Below, piece after piece: positions 24,133 to 37,539 of a stretch of 62,000 nucleotides of DNA. The notes beneath the pieces are model-generated. The model saw only the letters and a list, made by a program, of their open reading frames with translations. It was not told the DNA's origin and did not search any database. The position numbers and the translations under genes were made by a program. The DNA comes from Bugula neritina (Eukaryota > Bryozoa > Gymnolaemata > Cheilostomatida > Bugulidae): the NCBI GenBank assembly GCA_964035545.1, contig CAXIUT010000103.1, forward strand, positions 1 through 62,000, in the 5' to 3' direction. How positions within the stretch are numbered: the stretch's first letter is position 1; every line of letters starts with the position of its first letter.

Positions 24133-25473
24133 ATGAGAAATAAATGAGTCATTCTATGAAAAGAGGTGTTTGCAGCACTTGTCCACTTTTGATTTACACG
24201 CGGCATCGAAACTTTTGTAGTTTTAAATAATGTCTCCAAATTCATCACTTGCATGTGTTTAGATACTTGATGAAAATGTTTATGCAAAATTTGATGCCTG
24301 CTTCAAAGACACCAGTGCTTAATTACTGTGTTAACTGTATTGGCACGTTGCCATGAGATATTTGGTAATATTTCGCATCACAACAAACTCTTCAGAAAGT
24401 TAAGAAAATCAGTCTAGAAAGTTAATGAAATAAACCTACCAGAGAGAGTAAGCCAGATGTAACAAGTAGATCCAAAACAAGTTGATTAACAATTGAAGTT
24501 GAAGTCTCGATGTAGTCAACACTTTAGTCCTAACGTCAAATGCTAACGTCTGCAACCAAACTGTGAAGACTTCATGAGCTGGTTAGCTGACAGGACACAT
24601 TAAAGTTCTTAACTCTTGTGTGTATAGTGATGCCCATCTTGAACTAGAGAGGGCTGACTGAAGACTGCTACTTTGTGAGAATTGACAATGCATATTATTA
24701 TTATTCATTGTTGAGATTCACGACTGCCATAAACAATGTTAAAATATTCATTGTTGGTACGACTGAGTAGAATAAAATATAATATAATATTGTTTTCTGG
24801 ACAGAAAAGTAATATCAAATGCATATTATAACTTACCATAAATCTACAGTGCTTCACATCTTCACCTTTTCCTGCAATTTTATTTCTTTGCAGTTAGAAG
24901 TAGTAGCTGAATATATGACGATGAAACATAACCCTTCAATTTCATTGCACCAGCACCAGTTGCAAGATAGGTGTGTTGGGAGTTATCTTTCCTAAAATTT
25001 TGTTCTTGGTGTTTATACGAAGCAGACACAGGCTAATATTAGTTTTGTTATTTGCAAGAGTATTTCTGTCTGATTGTCCATCGGCAAAAGTTTGCGCCTT
25101 GCAGTTATTATGGAAATACCAGTGATGCTGGAAGACCTTTGCATTGTACACCCGCCTTGACTATTGAATTTAGATGTTTTATTTTCCCATCCCCTCTCCC
25201 GCCCCCCTGTCCCCTCTAACAACCGGCAATCCTGACTCATGTGAATTGTGTTATTGTTCTAGAGTTGGCCCATGGGCCTACAGTATACGATTTGAAGCTT
25301 TATAGTTTACAGGCAGTCGAGATGAGTCACTGCTGAAACCCATTTTATTAGTAGACTATATTGCTCTTCAATCATCAGTTTTCATATTAAAAGAGAAAGC
25401 TCATCTGCAGCGCCATTTCACAGTGTTATGTTTTGCTAGAGCTATAACTACTTTTAGATGCCTTTGCAAACAT
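24133..25473 (+). repeat. Unit M19, class b
   Basis: Marked by GTGAGAATTG, AATGTTAAAAT and GTACGACTG. TAA replaces CAA but the following AAT codon is kept (CCTAAAATTTTG). T at 25443 gives GAGCTATAAC. Confidence 0.95.
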
Positions 25474-26814
25474 ATGAGAAGTAAATGAGTCATTCTATGA
25501 AAAGAGGTGTTTGCAGCACTTGTCCACTTTTGATCTACACGCGGCATGGAAACTTTTGTAGTTTTAAATAATGTCTCCAAATTCATCACTTGCATGTGTT
25601 TAGATACTTGATGAAAATTTTTATGCAAAACTTGATGCCTGCTTCAAAGACACCAGTGCTTAATTACTGTGTTAACTGTATTGGCACGTTGCCATGAGAT
25701 ATTTGGTAATATTTCGCATCACAACAAACTCTTCAGAAAGTTAAGAAAATCAGTCTAGAAAGTTAATGAAATAAACCTACCAGAGAGAGTAAGCCAGATG
25801 TAACAAGTAGATCCAAAACAAGTTGATTAACAATTGAAGTTGAAGTCTCCATGTAGTCAACACTTTAGTCCTAACGTCAAATGCAAACGTCTGCAACCAA
25901 ACTGTGAAGACTTCATGAGCTGGTTAGCTGACAGGACACATTAAAGTTCTTAACTCTTGTGTGTATAGTGATGCCCATCTTGAACTAGAGAGGGCTGACT
26001 GAAGACTGCTACTTTGTGAAAATTGACAATGCATATTATTATTATTCATTGTTGAGATTCACGACTGCCATAAACAATGATAAAATATTCTTTGTTGGTA
26101 CTACTGAGTAAAATAAAATATAATATAATATTGTTTTCTGGACAGAAAAGTAATATCAAATGCATATTATAACTTACCATAAATCTACAGTGCTTCACAT
26201 CTTCACCTTTTTTTGCAATGTTATTTCTTTGCAGTTAGAAGTACTAGCTGAATATATGACTATGAAACATAACCCTTCAATTTCATTGCACCAGCACCAG
26301 TTGCAAGATAGGTGTGTTGGGAGTTATCTTTCCTAAAAATTTGTTCTTGGTGTTTATACGAAGCAGACACAGGCTATTATTAGTTTTGTTATTTGCAAGA
26401 GTTTTTCTGTCTGATTGTCCATCAGCAAAAGTTTGCGCCTTGCAGTTATTATGGAAATACCAGTGATGCTGGAAGACCTTTGCATTGTACACCCGCCTTG
26501 ACTATTGAATTTAGATGTTTTATTTTCCCATCCCCTCTCCCGCCCCCCTGCCCCCTCTAACAACCGGCAATCCTGACTCATGTGAATTGTGTTATTGTTC
26601 TAGAGTTGGCCCATGGGCCTACAATATACGATTTGAAGCTTTATAGTTTACAGGCAGTAGAGATGAGTCACTGCTGAAACTCATTTTATTAGTAGACTAT
26701 ATTGCTCTTCAATAATCAGTTTTCATATTAAAAGAGAAAGCTCATCTGCAGCGCCATTTCACAGTGTTATGTTTTGCTAGAGCAATAACTACTTTTAGAT
26801 GCCTTTGCAAACAT
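25474..26814 (+). repeat. Unit M20, class n (copy of M17)
   Basis: Matches M17 at all its rare markers, offset 4023. Confidence 0.95.
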
Positions 26815-28155
26815 ATGAGAAATAAATGAGTCATTCTATGAAAAGAGGTGTTTGCAGCACTTGTCCACTTTTGATTTACACGCGGCATCGAAACTTTTGT
26901 AGTTTTAAATAATGTCTCCAAATTCATCACTTGCATGTGTTTAGATACTTGATGAAAATGTTTATGCAAAATTTGATGCCTGCTTCAAAGACACCAGTGC
27001 TTAATTACTGTGTTAACTGTATTGGCACGTTGCCATGAGATATTTGGTAATATTTCGCATCACAACAAACTCTTCAGAAAGTTAAGAAAATCAGTCTAGA
27101 AAGTTAATGAAATAAACCTACCAGAGAGAGTAAGCCAGATGTAACAAGTAGATCCAAAACAAGTTGATTAACAATTGAAGTTGAAGTCTCGATGTAGTCA
27201 ACACTTTAGTCCTAACGTCAAATTCAAACGTCTGCAACCAAACTGTGTAGACTTCATGAGCTGGTTAGCTGACAGGACAGATTAAAGTTCTTAACTCTTG
27301 TGTGTATAGTGATGCCCATCTTGAACTAGAGAGGGCTGACTGAAGACTGCTACTTTGTGAAAATTGACAATGCATATTATTATTATTCATTGTTGAGATT
27401 CACGACTGCCATAAACAATGATAAAATATTCATTGTTGGTACTACTGAGTAGAATAAAATATAATATAATATTATTTGCTGGAAAGATAAATAACATCAA
27501 ATGCATATTATAACTTACCATAAATCTACAGTGCTTCACATCTTCACCTTTTTCTGCAATGTTATTTCTTTGCAGTTAGAAGTACTAGCTGAATATATGA
27601 CTATGAAACATAACCCTTCAATTTCATTGCACCAGCACCAGTTGCAAGATAGGTGTATTGAGAGTTATCTTTCCCAAAATTTTGTTCTTGGTGTTTATAC
27701 GAAGCAGACACAGGCTAATATTAGTTTTGTTATTTGCAAGAGTTTTTCTGTCTGATTGTCCATCAGCAAAAGTTTGCGCCTTGCAGTTATTATGGAAATA
27801 CCAGTGATGCTGGAAGACCTTTGCATTGTACACCCGCCTTTACTATTGAATTTAGATATTTTATTTTCCCATCCCCTCTCCCGCCCCCCTGTCCCCTCTA
27901 ACAACCGGCAATCCTGACTCATGTGAATTGTGTTATTGTTCTAGAGTTGGCCCATGGGCCTACAGTATACGATTTGAAGCTTTATAGTTTACAGGCAGTC
28001 GAGATGAGTCACTGCTGAAACCCATTTTATTAGTAGACTATATTGCTCTTCAATCATCAGTTTTCATATTAAAACAGAAAGCTCATCTGCAGCGCCATTT
28101 CACAGTGTTATATTTTGCTAGAGCAATAACTATTTTTAGATGCCTTTGCAAACAT
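26815..28155 (+). repeat. Unit M21, class a (copy of M18)
   Basis: Matches M18, including ATTATTTGCTGG near 27473 and AATAACATC near 27490. Confidence 0.95.
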
Positions 28156-29496
28156 ATGAGAAATAAATGAGTCATTCTATGAAAAGAGGTGTTTGCAGCA
28201 CTTGTCCACTTTTGATTTACACGCGGCATCGAAACTTTTGTAGTTTTAAATAATGTCTCCAAATTCATCACTTGCATGTGTTTAGATACTTGATGAAAAT
28301 GTTTATGCAAAATTTGATGCCTGCTTCAAAGACACCAGTGCTTAATTACTGTGTTAACTGTATTGGCACGTTGCCATGAGATATTTGGTAATATTTCGCA
28401 TCACAACAAACTCTTCAGAAAGTTAAGAAAATCAGTCTAGAAAGTTAATGAAATAAACCTACCAGAGAGAGTAAGCCAGATGTAACAAGTAGATCCAAAA
28501 CAAGTTGATTAACAATTGAAGTTGAAGTCTCGATGTAGTCAACACTTTAGTCCTAACGTCAAATGCTAACGTCTGCAACCAAACTGTGAAGACTTCATGA
28601 GCTGGTTAGCTGACAGGACACATTAAAGTTCTTAACTCTTGTGTGTATAGTGATGCCCATCTTGAACTAGAGAGGGCTGACTGAAGACTGCTACTTTGTG
28701 AGAATTGACAATGCATATTATTATTATTCATTGTTGAGATTCACGACTGCCATAAACAATGTTAAAATATTCATTGTTGGTACGACTGAGTAGAATAAAA
28801 TATAATATAATATTGTTTTCTGGACAGAAAAGTAATATCAAATGCATATTATAACTTACCATAAATCTACAGTGCTTCACATCTTCACCTTTTCCTGCAA
28901 TTTTATTTCTTTGCAGTTAGAAGTAGTAGCTGAATATATGACGATGAAACATAACCCTTCAATTTCATTGCACCAGCACCAGTTGCAAGATAGGTGTGTT
29001 GGGAGTTATCTTTCCTAAAATTTTGTTCTTGGTGTTTATACGAAGCAGACACAGGCTAATATTAGTTTTGTTATTTGCAAGAGTATTTCTGTCTGATTGT
29101 CCATCGGCAAAAGTTTGCGCCTTGCAGTTATTATGGAAATACCAGTGATGCTGGAAGACCTTTGCATTGTACACCCGCCTTGACTATTGAATTTAGATGT
29201 TTTATTTTCCCATCCCCTCTCCCGCCCCCCTGTCCCCTCTAACAACCGGCAATCCTGACTCATGTGAATTGTGTTATTGTTCTAGAGTTGGCCCATGGGC
29301 CTACAGTATACGATTTGAAGCTTTATAGTTTACAGGCAGTCGAGATGAGTCACTGCTGAAACCCATTTTATTAGTAGACTATATTGCTCTTCAATCATCA
29401 GTTTTCATATTAAAAGAGAAAGCTCATCTGCAGCGCCATTTCACAGTGTTATGTTTTGCTAGAGCTATAACTACTTTTAGATGCCTTTGCAAACAT
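28156..29496 (+). repeat. Unit M22, class b (copy of M19)
   Basis: Matches M19, including GTGAGAATTG, AATGTTAAAAT and T at 29466. Confidence 0.95.
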
Positions 29497-30837
29497 ATGA
29501 GAAGTAAATGAGTCATTCTATGAAAAGAGGTGTTTGCAGCACTTGTCCACTTTTGATCTACACGCGGCATGGAAACTTTTGTAGTTTTAAATAATGTCTC
29601 CAAATTCATCACTTGCATGTGTTTAGATACTTGATGAAAATTTTTATGCAAAACTTGATGCCTGCTTCAAAGACACCAGTGCTTAATTACTGTGTTAACT
29701 GTATTGGCACGTTGCCATGAGATATTTGGTAATATTTCGCATCACAACAAACTCTTCAGAAAGTTAAGAAAATCAGTCTAGAAAGTTAATGAAATAAACC
29801 TACCAGAGAGAGTAAGCCAGATGTAACAAGTAGATCCAAAACAAGTTGATTAACAATTGAAGTTGAAGTCTCCATGTAGTCAACACTTTAGTCCTAACGT
29901 CAAATGCAAACGTCTGCAACCAAACTGTGAAGACTTCATGAGCTGGTTAGCTGACAGGACACATTAAAGTTCTTAACTCTTGTGTGTATAGTGATGCCCA
30001 TCTTGAACTAGAGAGGGCTGACTGAAGACTGCTACTTTGTGAAAATTGACAATGCATATTATTGTTATTCATTGTTGAGATTCACGACTGCCATAAACAA
30101 TGATAAAATATTCTTTGTTGGTACTACTGAGTAAAATAAAATATAATATAATATTGTTTTCTGGACAGAAAAGTAATATCAAATGCATATTATAACTTAC
30201 CATAAATCTACAGTGCTTCACATCTTCACCTTTTTTTGCAATGTTATTTCTTTGCAGTTAGAAGTACTAGCTGAATATATGACTATGAAACATAACCCTT
30301 CAATTTCATTGCACCAGCACCAGTTGCAAGATAGGTGTGTTGGGAGTTATCTTTCCTAAAAATTTGTTCTTGGTGTTTATACGAAGCAGACACAGGCTAT
30401 TATTAGTTTTGTTATTTGCAAGAGTTTTTCTGTCTGATTGTCCATCAGCAAAAGTTTGCGCCTTGCAGTTATTATGGAAATACCAGTGATGCTGGAAGAC
30501 CTTTGCATTGTACACCCGCCTTGACTATTGAATTTAGATGTTTTATTTTCCCATCCCCTCTCCCGCCCCCCTGTCCCCTCTAACAACCGGCAATCCTGAC
30601 TCATGTGAATTGTGTTATTGTTCTAGAGTTGGCCCATGGGCCTACAGTATACGATTTGAAGCTTTATAGTTTACAGGCAGTCGAGATGAGTCACTGCTGA
30701 AACCCATTTTATTAGTAGACTATATTGCTCTTCAATCATCAGTTTTCATATTAAAAGAGAAAGCTCATCTGCAGCGCCATTTCACAGTGTTATGTTTTGC
30801 TAGAGCAATAACTACTTTTAGATGCCTTTGCAAACAT
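29497..30837 (+). repeat. Unit M23, class n
   Basis: Plain n sequence that serves as my n reference: GATCTACACG, ATTGTTATTC, TTCTTTGTTGG, GACAGAAAAGTAAT, TTTTTTTGCAATG, GGCTATTATTAG. Confidence 0.95.
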
Positions 30838-32178
30838 ATGAGAAGTAAATGAGTCATTCTATGAAAAGAGGTGTTTGCAGCACTTGTCCACTTTTGATCT
30901 ACACGCGGCATGGAAACTTTTGTAGTTTTAAATAATGTCTCCAAATTCATCACTTGCATGTGTTTAGATACTTGATGAAAATTTTTATGCAAAACTTGAT
31001 GCCTGCTTCAAAGACACCAGTGCTTAATTACTGTGTTAACTGTATTGGCACGTTGCCATGAGATATTTGGTAATATTTCGCATCACAACAAACTCTTCAG
31101 AAAGTTAAGAAAATCAGTCTAGAAAGTTAATGAAATAAACCTACCAGAGAGAGTAAGCCAGATGTAACAAGTAGATCCAAAACAAGTTGATTAACAATTG
31201 AAGTTGAAGTCTCCATGTAGTCAACACTTTAGTCCTAACGTCAAATGCAAACGTCTGCAACCAAACTGTGAAGACTTCATGAGCTGGTTAGCTGACAGGA
31301 CACATTAAAGTTCTTAACTCTTGTGTGTATAGTGATGCCCATCTTGAACTAGAGAGGGCTGACTGAAGACTGCTACTTTGTGAAAATTGACAATGCATAT
31401 TATTGTTATTCATTGTTGAGATTCACGACTGCCATAAACAATGATAAAATATTCTTTGTTGGTACTACTGAGTAAAATAAAATATAATATAATATTGTTT
31501 TCTGGACAGAAAAGTAATATCAAATGCATATTATAACTTACCATAAATCTACAGTGCTTCACATCTTCACCTTTTTTTGCAATGTTATTTCTTTGCAGTT
31601 AGAAGTACTAGCTGAATATATGACTATGAAACATAACCCTTCAATTTCATTGCACCAGCACCAGTTGCAAGATAGGTGTGTTGGGAGTTATCTTTCCTAA
31701 AAATTTGTTCTTGGTGTTTATACGAAGCAGACACAGGCTATTATTAGTTTTGTTATTTGCAAGAGTTTTTCTGTCTGATTGTCCATCAGCAAAAGTTTGC
31801 GCCTTGCAGTTATTATGGAAATACCAGTGATGCTGGAAGACCTTTGCATTGTACACCCGCCTTGACTATTGAATTTAGATGTTTTATTTTCCCATCCCCT
31901 CTCCCGCCCCCCTGTCCCCTCTAACAACCGGCAATCCTGACTCATGTGAATTGTGTTATTGTTCTAGAGTTGGCCCATGGGCCTACAGTATACGATTTGA
32001 AGCTTTATAGTTTACAGGCAGTCGAGATGAGTCACTGCTGAAACCCATTTTATTAGTAGACTATATTGCTCTTCAATCATCAGTTTTCATATTAAAAGAG
32101 AAAGCTCATCTGCAGCGCCATTTCACAGTGTTATGTTTTGCTAGAGCAATAACTACTTTTAGATGCCTTTGCAAACAT
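30838..32178 (+). repeat. Unit M24, class n
   Basis: No difference from M23 noticed. Confidence 0.95.
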
Positions 32179-33519
32179 ATGAGAAGTAAATGAGTCATTC
32201 TATGAAAAGAGGTGTTTGCAGCACTTGTCCACTTTTGATCTACACGCGGCATGGAAACTTTTGTAGTTTTAAATAATGTCTCCAAATTCATCACTTGCAT
32301 GTGTTTAGATACTTGATGAAAATTTTTATGCAAAACTTGATGCCTGCTTCAAAGACACCAGTGCTTAATTACTGTGTTAACTGTATTGGCACGTTGCCAT
32401 GAGATATTTGGTAATATTTCGCATCACAACAAACTCTTCAGAAAGTTAAGAAAATCAGTCTAGAAAGTTAATGAAATAAACCTACCAGAGAGAGTAAGCC
32501 AGATGTAACAAGTAGATCCAAAACAAGTTGATTAACAATTGAAGTTGAAGTCTCCATGTAGTCAACACTTTAGTCCTAACGTCAAATGCAAACGTCTGCA
32601 ACCAAACTGTGAAGACTTCATGAGCTGGTTAGCTGACAGGACACATTAAAGTTCTTAACTCTTGTGTGTATAGTGATGCCCATCTTGAACTAGAGAGGGC
32701 TGACTGAAGACTGCTACTTTGTGAAAATTGACAATGCATATTATTGTTATTCATTGTTGAGATTCACGACTGCCATAAACAATGATAAAATATTCTTTGT
32801 TGGTACTACTGAGTAAAATAAAATATAATATAATATTGTTTTCTGGACAGAAAAGTAATATCAAATGCATATTATAACTTACCATAAATCTACAGTGCTT
32901 CACATCTTCACCTTTTTTTGCAATGTTATTTCTTTGCAGTTAGAAGTACTAGCTGAATATATGACTATGAAACATAACCCTTCAATTTCATTGCACCAGC
33001 ACCAGTTGCAAGATAGGTGTGTTGGGAGTTATCTTTCCTAAAAATTTGTTCTTGGTGTTTATACGAAGCAGACACAGGCTATTATTAGTTTTGTTATTTG
33101 CAAGAGTTTTTCTGTCTGATTGTCCATCAGCAAAAGTTTGCGCCTTGCAGTTATTATGGAAATACCAGTGATGCTGGAAGACCTTTGCATTGTACACCCG
33201 CCTTGACTATTGAATTTAGATGTTTTATTTTCCCATCCCCTCTCCCGCCCCCCTGTCCCCTCTAACAACCGGCAATCCTGACTCATGTGAATTGTGTTAT
33301 TGTTCTAGAGTTGGCCCATGGGCCTACAGTATACGATTTGAAGCTTTATAGTTTACAGGCAGTCGAGATGAGTCACTGCTGAAACCCATTTTATTAGTAG
33401 ACTATATTGCTCTTCAATCATCAGTTTTCATATTAAAAGAGAAAGCTCATCTGCAGCGCCATTTCACAGTGTTATGTTTTGCTAGAGCTATAACTACTTT
33501 TAGATGCCTTTGCAAACAT
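32179..33519 (+). repeat. Unit M25, class n
   Basis: Differs from M23 only by T at 33489, as far as I could see. That base is shared with M19, M22 and M32 at exact offsets of 4023 multiples and 9384. Confidence 0.95.
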
Positions 33520-34860
33520 ATGAGAAGTAAATGAGTCATTCTATGAAAAGAGGTGTTTGCAGCACTTGTCCACTTTTGATCTACACGCGGCATGGAAACT
33601 TTTGTAGTTTTAAATAATGTCTCCAAATTCATCACTTGCATGTGTTTAGATACTTGATGAAAATTTTTATGCAAAACTTGATGCCTGCTTCAAAGACACC
33701 AGTGCTTAATTACTGTGTTAACTGTATTGGCACGTTGCCATGAGATATTTGGTAATATTTCGCATCACAACAAACTCTTCAGAAAGTTAAGAAAATCAGT
33801 CTAGAAAGTTAATGAAATAAACCTACCAGAGAGAGTAAGCCAGATGTAACAAGTAGATCCAAAACAAGTTGATTAACAATTGAAGTTGAAGTCTCCATGT
33901 AGTCAACACTTTAGTCCTAACGTCAAATGCAAACGTCTGCAACCAAACTGTGAAGACTTCATGAGCTGGTTAGCTGACAGGACACATTAAAGTTCTTAAC
34001 TCTTGTGTGTATAGTGATGCCCATCTTGAACTAGAGAGGGCTGACTGAAGACTGCTACTTTGTGAAAATTGACAATGCATATTATTGTTATTCATTGTTG
34101 AGATTCACGACTGCCATAAACAATGATAAAATATTCTTTGTTGGTACTACTGAGTAAAATAAAATATAATATAATATTGTTTTCTGGACAGAAAAGTAAT
34201 ATCAAATGCATATTATAACTTACCATAAATCTACAGTGCTTCACATCTTCACCTTTTTTTGCAATGTTATTTCTTTGCAGTTAGAAGTACTAGCTGAATA
34301 TATGACTATGAAACATAACCCTTCAATTTCATTGCACCAGCACCAGTTGCAAGATAGGTGTGTTGGGAGTTATCTTTCCTAAAAATTTGTTCTTGGTGTT
34401 TATACGAAGCAGACACAGGCTATTATTAGTTTTGTTATTTGCAAGAGTTTTTCTGTCTGATTGTCCATCAGCAAAAGTTTGCGCCTTGCAGTTATTATGG
34501 AAATACCAGTGATGCTGGAAGACCTTTGCATTGTACACCCGCCTTGACTATTGAATTTAGATGTTTTATTTTCCCATCCCCTCTCCCGCCCCCCTGTCCC
34601 CTCTAACAACCGGCAATCCTGACTCATGTGAATTGTGTTATTGTTCTAGAGTTGGCCCATGGGCCTACAGTATACGATTTGAAGCTTTATAGTTTACAGG
34701 CAGTCGAGATGAGTCACTGCTGAAACCCATTTTATTAGTAGACTATATTGCTCTTCAATCATCAGTTTTCATATTAAAAGAGAAAGCTCATCTGCAGCGC
34801 CATTTCACAGTGTTATGTTTTGCTAGAGCAATAACTACTTTTAGATGCCTTTGCAAACAT
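33520..34860 (+). repeat. Unit M26, class n
   Basis: No difference from M23 noticed. Confidence 0.95.
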
Positions 34861-36201
34861 ATGAGAAGTAAATGAGTCATTCTATGAAAAGAGGTGTTTG
34901 CAGCACTTGTCCACTTTTGATCTACACGCGGCATGGAAACTTTTGTAGTTTTAAATAATGTCTCCAAATTCATCACTTGCATGTGTTTAGATACTTGATG
35001 AAAATTTTTATGCAAAACTTGATGCCTGCTTCAAAGACACCAGTGCTTAATTACTGTGTTAACTGTATTGGCACGTTGCCATGAGATATTTGGTAATATT
35101 TCGCATCACAACAAACTCTTCAGAAAGTTAAGAAAATCAGTCTAGAAAGTTAATGAAATAAACCTACCAGAGAGAGTAAGCCAGATGTAACAAGTAGATC
35201 CAAAACAAGTTGATTAACAATTGAAGTTGAAGTCTCCATGTAGTCAACACTTTAGTCCTAACGTCAAATGCAAACGTCTGCAACCAAACTGTGAAGACTT
35301 CATGAGCTGGTTAGCTGACAGGACACATTAAAGTTCTTAACTCTTGTGTGTATAGTGATGCCCATCTTGAACTAGAGAGGGCTGACTGAAGACTGCTACT
35401 TTGTGAAAATTGACAATGCATATTATTGTTATTCATTGTTGAGATTCACGACTGCCATAAACAATGATAAAATATTCTTTGTTGGTACTACTGAGTAAAA
35501 TAAAATATAATATAATATTGTTTTCTGGACAGAAAAGTAATATCAAATGCATATTATAACTTACCATAAATCTACAGTGCTTCACATCTTCACCTTTTTT
35601 TGCAATGTTATTTCTTTGCAGTTAGAATAACTAGCTGAATATATGACTATGAAACATAACCCTTCAATTTCATTGCACCAGCACCAGTTGCAAGATAGGT
35701 GTGTTGGGAGTTATCTTTCCTAAAAATTTGTTCTTGGTGTTTATACGAAGCAGACACAGGCTATTATTAGTTTTGTTATTTGCAAGAGTTTTTCTGTCTG
35801 ATTGTCCATCAGCAAAAGTTTGCGCCTTGCAGTTATTATGGAAATACCAGTGATGCTGGAAGACCTTTGCATTGTACACCCGCCTTGACTATTGAATTTA
35901 GATGTTTTATTTTCCCATCCCTTCTCCCGCCCCCCTGTCCCCTCTAACAACCGGCAATCCTGACTCATGTGAATTGTGTTATTGTTCTAGAGTTGGCCCA
36001 TGGGCCTACAGTATACGATTTGAAGCTTTATAGTTTACAGGCAGTCGAGATGAGTCACTGCTGAAACCCATTTTATTAGTAGACTATATTGCTCTTCAAT
36101 CATCAGTTTTCATATTAAAAGAGAAAGCTCATCTGCAGCGCCATTTCACAGTGTTATATTTCGCCAGAGCAATAACTAATTTTAGATGCCTTTGCAAACA
36201 T
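34861..36201 (+). repeat. Unit M27, class n (block-opening variant)
   Basis: TTAGAATAACTAGC near 35622 replaces TTAGAAGTACTAGC just after the acceptor-like site. TCCCTTCTCCC and the tail ATTTCGCCAGAG mark the start of the higher-order block. Confidence 0.95.
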
Positions 36202-37539
36202 ATGAGAAATAAATGAGTCATTCTATGAAAAGAGGTGTTTGCAGCACTTGTCCACTTTTGATTTACAAGCGGCATGGAAACTTTTGTAGTTTTAAATAAT
36301 GTCTCCAAATTCATCACTTGCATGTGTTTAGATACTTGATTAAAATTTTTATGCAAAACTTGATGCCTGCTTCAAAGACACCAGTGCATAATTACTGTGT
36401 TAACTGTATTGGCACGCTGCCATGAGAAATTTGGTAATATTTCGCATCACAACAAACTCTTCAGAAAGTTAAGAAAATCAGTCTAGAAAGTTAATGAAAT
36501 AAACCTACCAGAGAGAATAAGCCAGATGTAACAAGTAGATCCAAAACAAGTTGATTAACAATTGAAGTTGAAATCTCCATGTAGTCAACACTTTAGTCCT
36601 AATGTCAAATGCAAACGTCTGCAACCAAACTGTGTAGACTTCATGAGCTGGTTAGCTGACAGGACTCATTAAAGTTCTTAACTCTTGTGTGTATAGTGAT
36701 GCCCATCTTGAACTAGAGAGGGCTGACTGAAGACTGCTACTTTGTGAAAATTGACAATGCATATTATTGTTATTCATTGTTGAGATTCACGACTGCCATA
36801 AACAATGATAAAATATTCATTGTTGGTACTACTGAGTAGAATAAAATATAATATAATATTTTCTTGACAGATAAATAATATCATATACAGAATCTAACTT
36901 ACCATAAATCTACAGTGCTTCACATCTTCACCTTTTTCTGCAATGTTATTTCTTTGCAGTTAGAAGTACTAGCTGAATATATGACTATGAAACATAACCC
37001 TTCAATTTCATTGCACCAGCACCAGTTGCAAGATAGGTGTATTGAGAGTTATCTTTCCCAAAATTTTGTTCTTGGTGTTTATACAAAGCAGACACAGGCT
37101 AATATTAGTTTTGTTATTTGCAAGAGTTTTTCTGTCTGATTGTCCATCAGCAAAAGTTTGCGCCTTGCAGTTATTATGGAAATACCAGTGATGCTGGAAG
37201 ACCTTTGCATTGTACACCCGCCTTTACTATTGAATTTAGATATTTTATTTTCCCATCCCCTCTCCCGCCCCCCTGTCCCCTCTAACAACCGGCAATCCTG
37301 ACTCATGTGAATTGTGTTATTGTTCTAGAGTTGGCCCATGGGCCTACAGTATACGATTTGAAGCTTCATAGTTTACAGGCAGTCGAGATGAGTCACTGCT
37401 GAAACCCATTTTATTAGTAGACTATATTGCTCTTCAATCATCAGTTTTCATATTAAAACAGAAAGCTCATCTGCAGCGCCATTTCACAGTGTTATATTTT
37501 GCTAGAGCAATAACTATTTTTAGATGCCTTTGCAAACGT
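36202..37539 (+). repeat. Unit M28, class s, 1338 bp
   Basis: Head like M14. The second half is class a-like (GTGTATTGAG) and has TATACAAAGCAG, shared with M35. Private change GCTTCATAG near 37365. G at 37538 gives AAACGTATGAG, shared with M30, M35 and M37 tails. Confidence 0.95.

Larger units (their letters stand above)
21451..29496 (+). repeat. Higher-order region 3: n-a-b trimer, 4023 bp, two copies
   Basis: M17-M19 (21451-25473) and M20-M22 (25474-29496) match unit for unit at an offset of 4023. Paired rare variants include CTGCCCCCTC and ACAATATACG in M17/M20, ATTATTTGCTGG and AATAACATC in M18/M21, and GTGAGAATTG, AATGTTAAAAT, GTACGACTG and GAGCTATAAC in M19/M22. I saw no difference between the copies on line-by-line spot comparison. 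The left edge lies after about 21420, where M16 lacks the M19 tail. Similarity continues rightward to about 30060, where M23 has ATTGTTATTC instead of ATTATTATTC. Confidence 0.93.
29497..34860 (+). repeat. Homogenised run of four n-class units
   Basis: M23, M24, M25 and M26 are consecutive n units that I could not tell apart by eye except for one substitution, T at 33489 in M25 (GAGCTATAAC for GAGCAATAAC). This is the most uniform monomeric stretch in the window and suggests recent local amplification of one unit. Confidence 0.88.
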
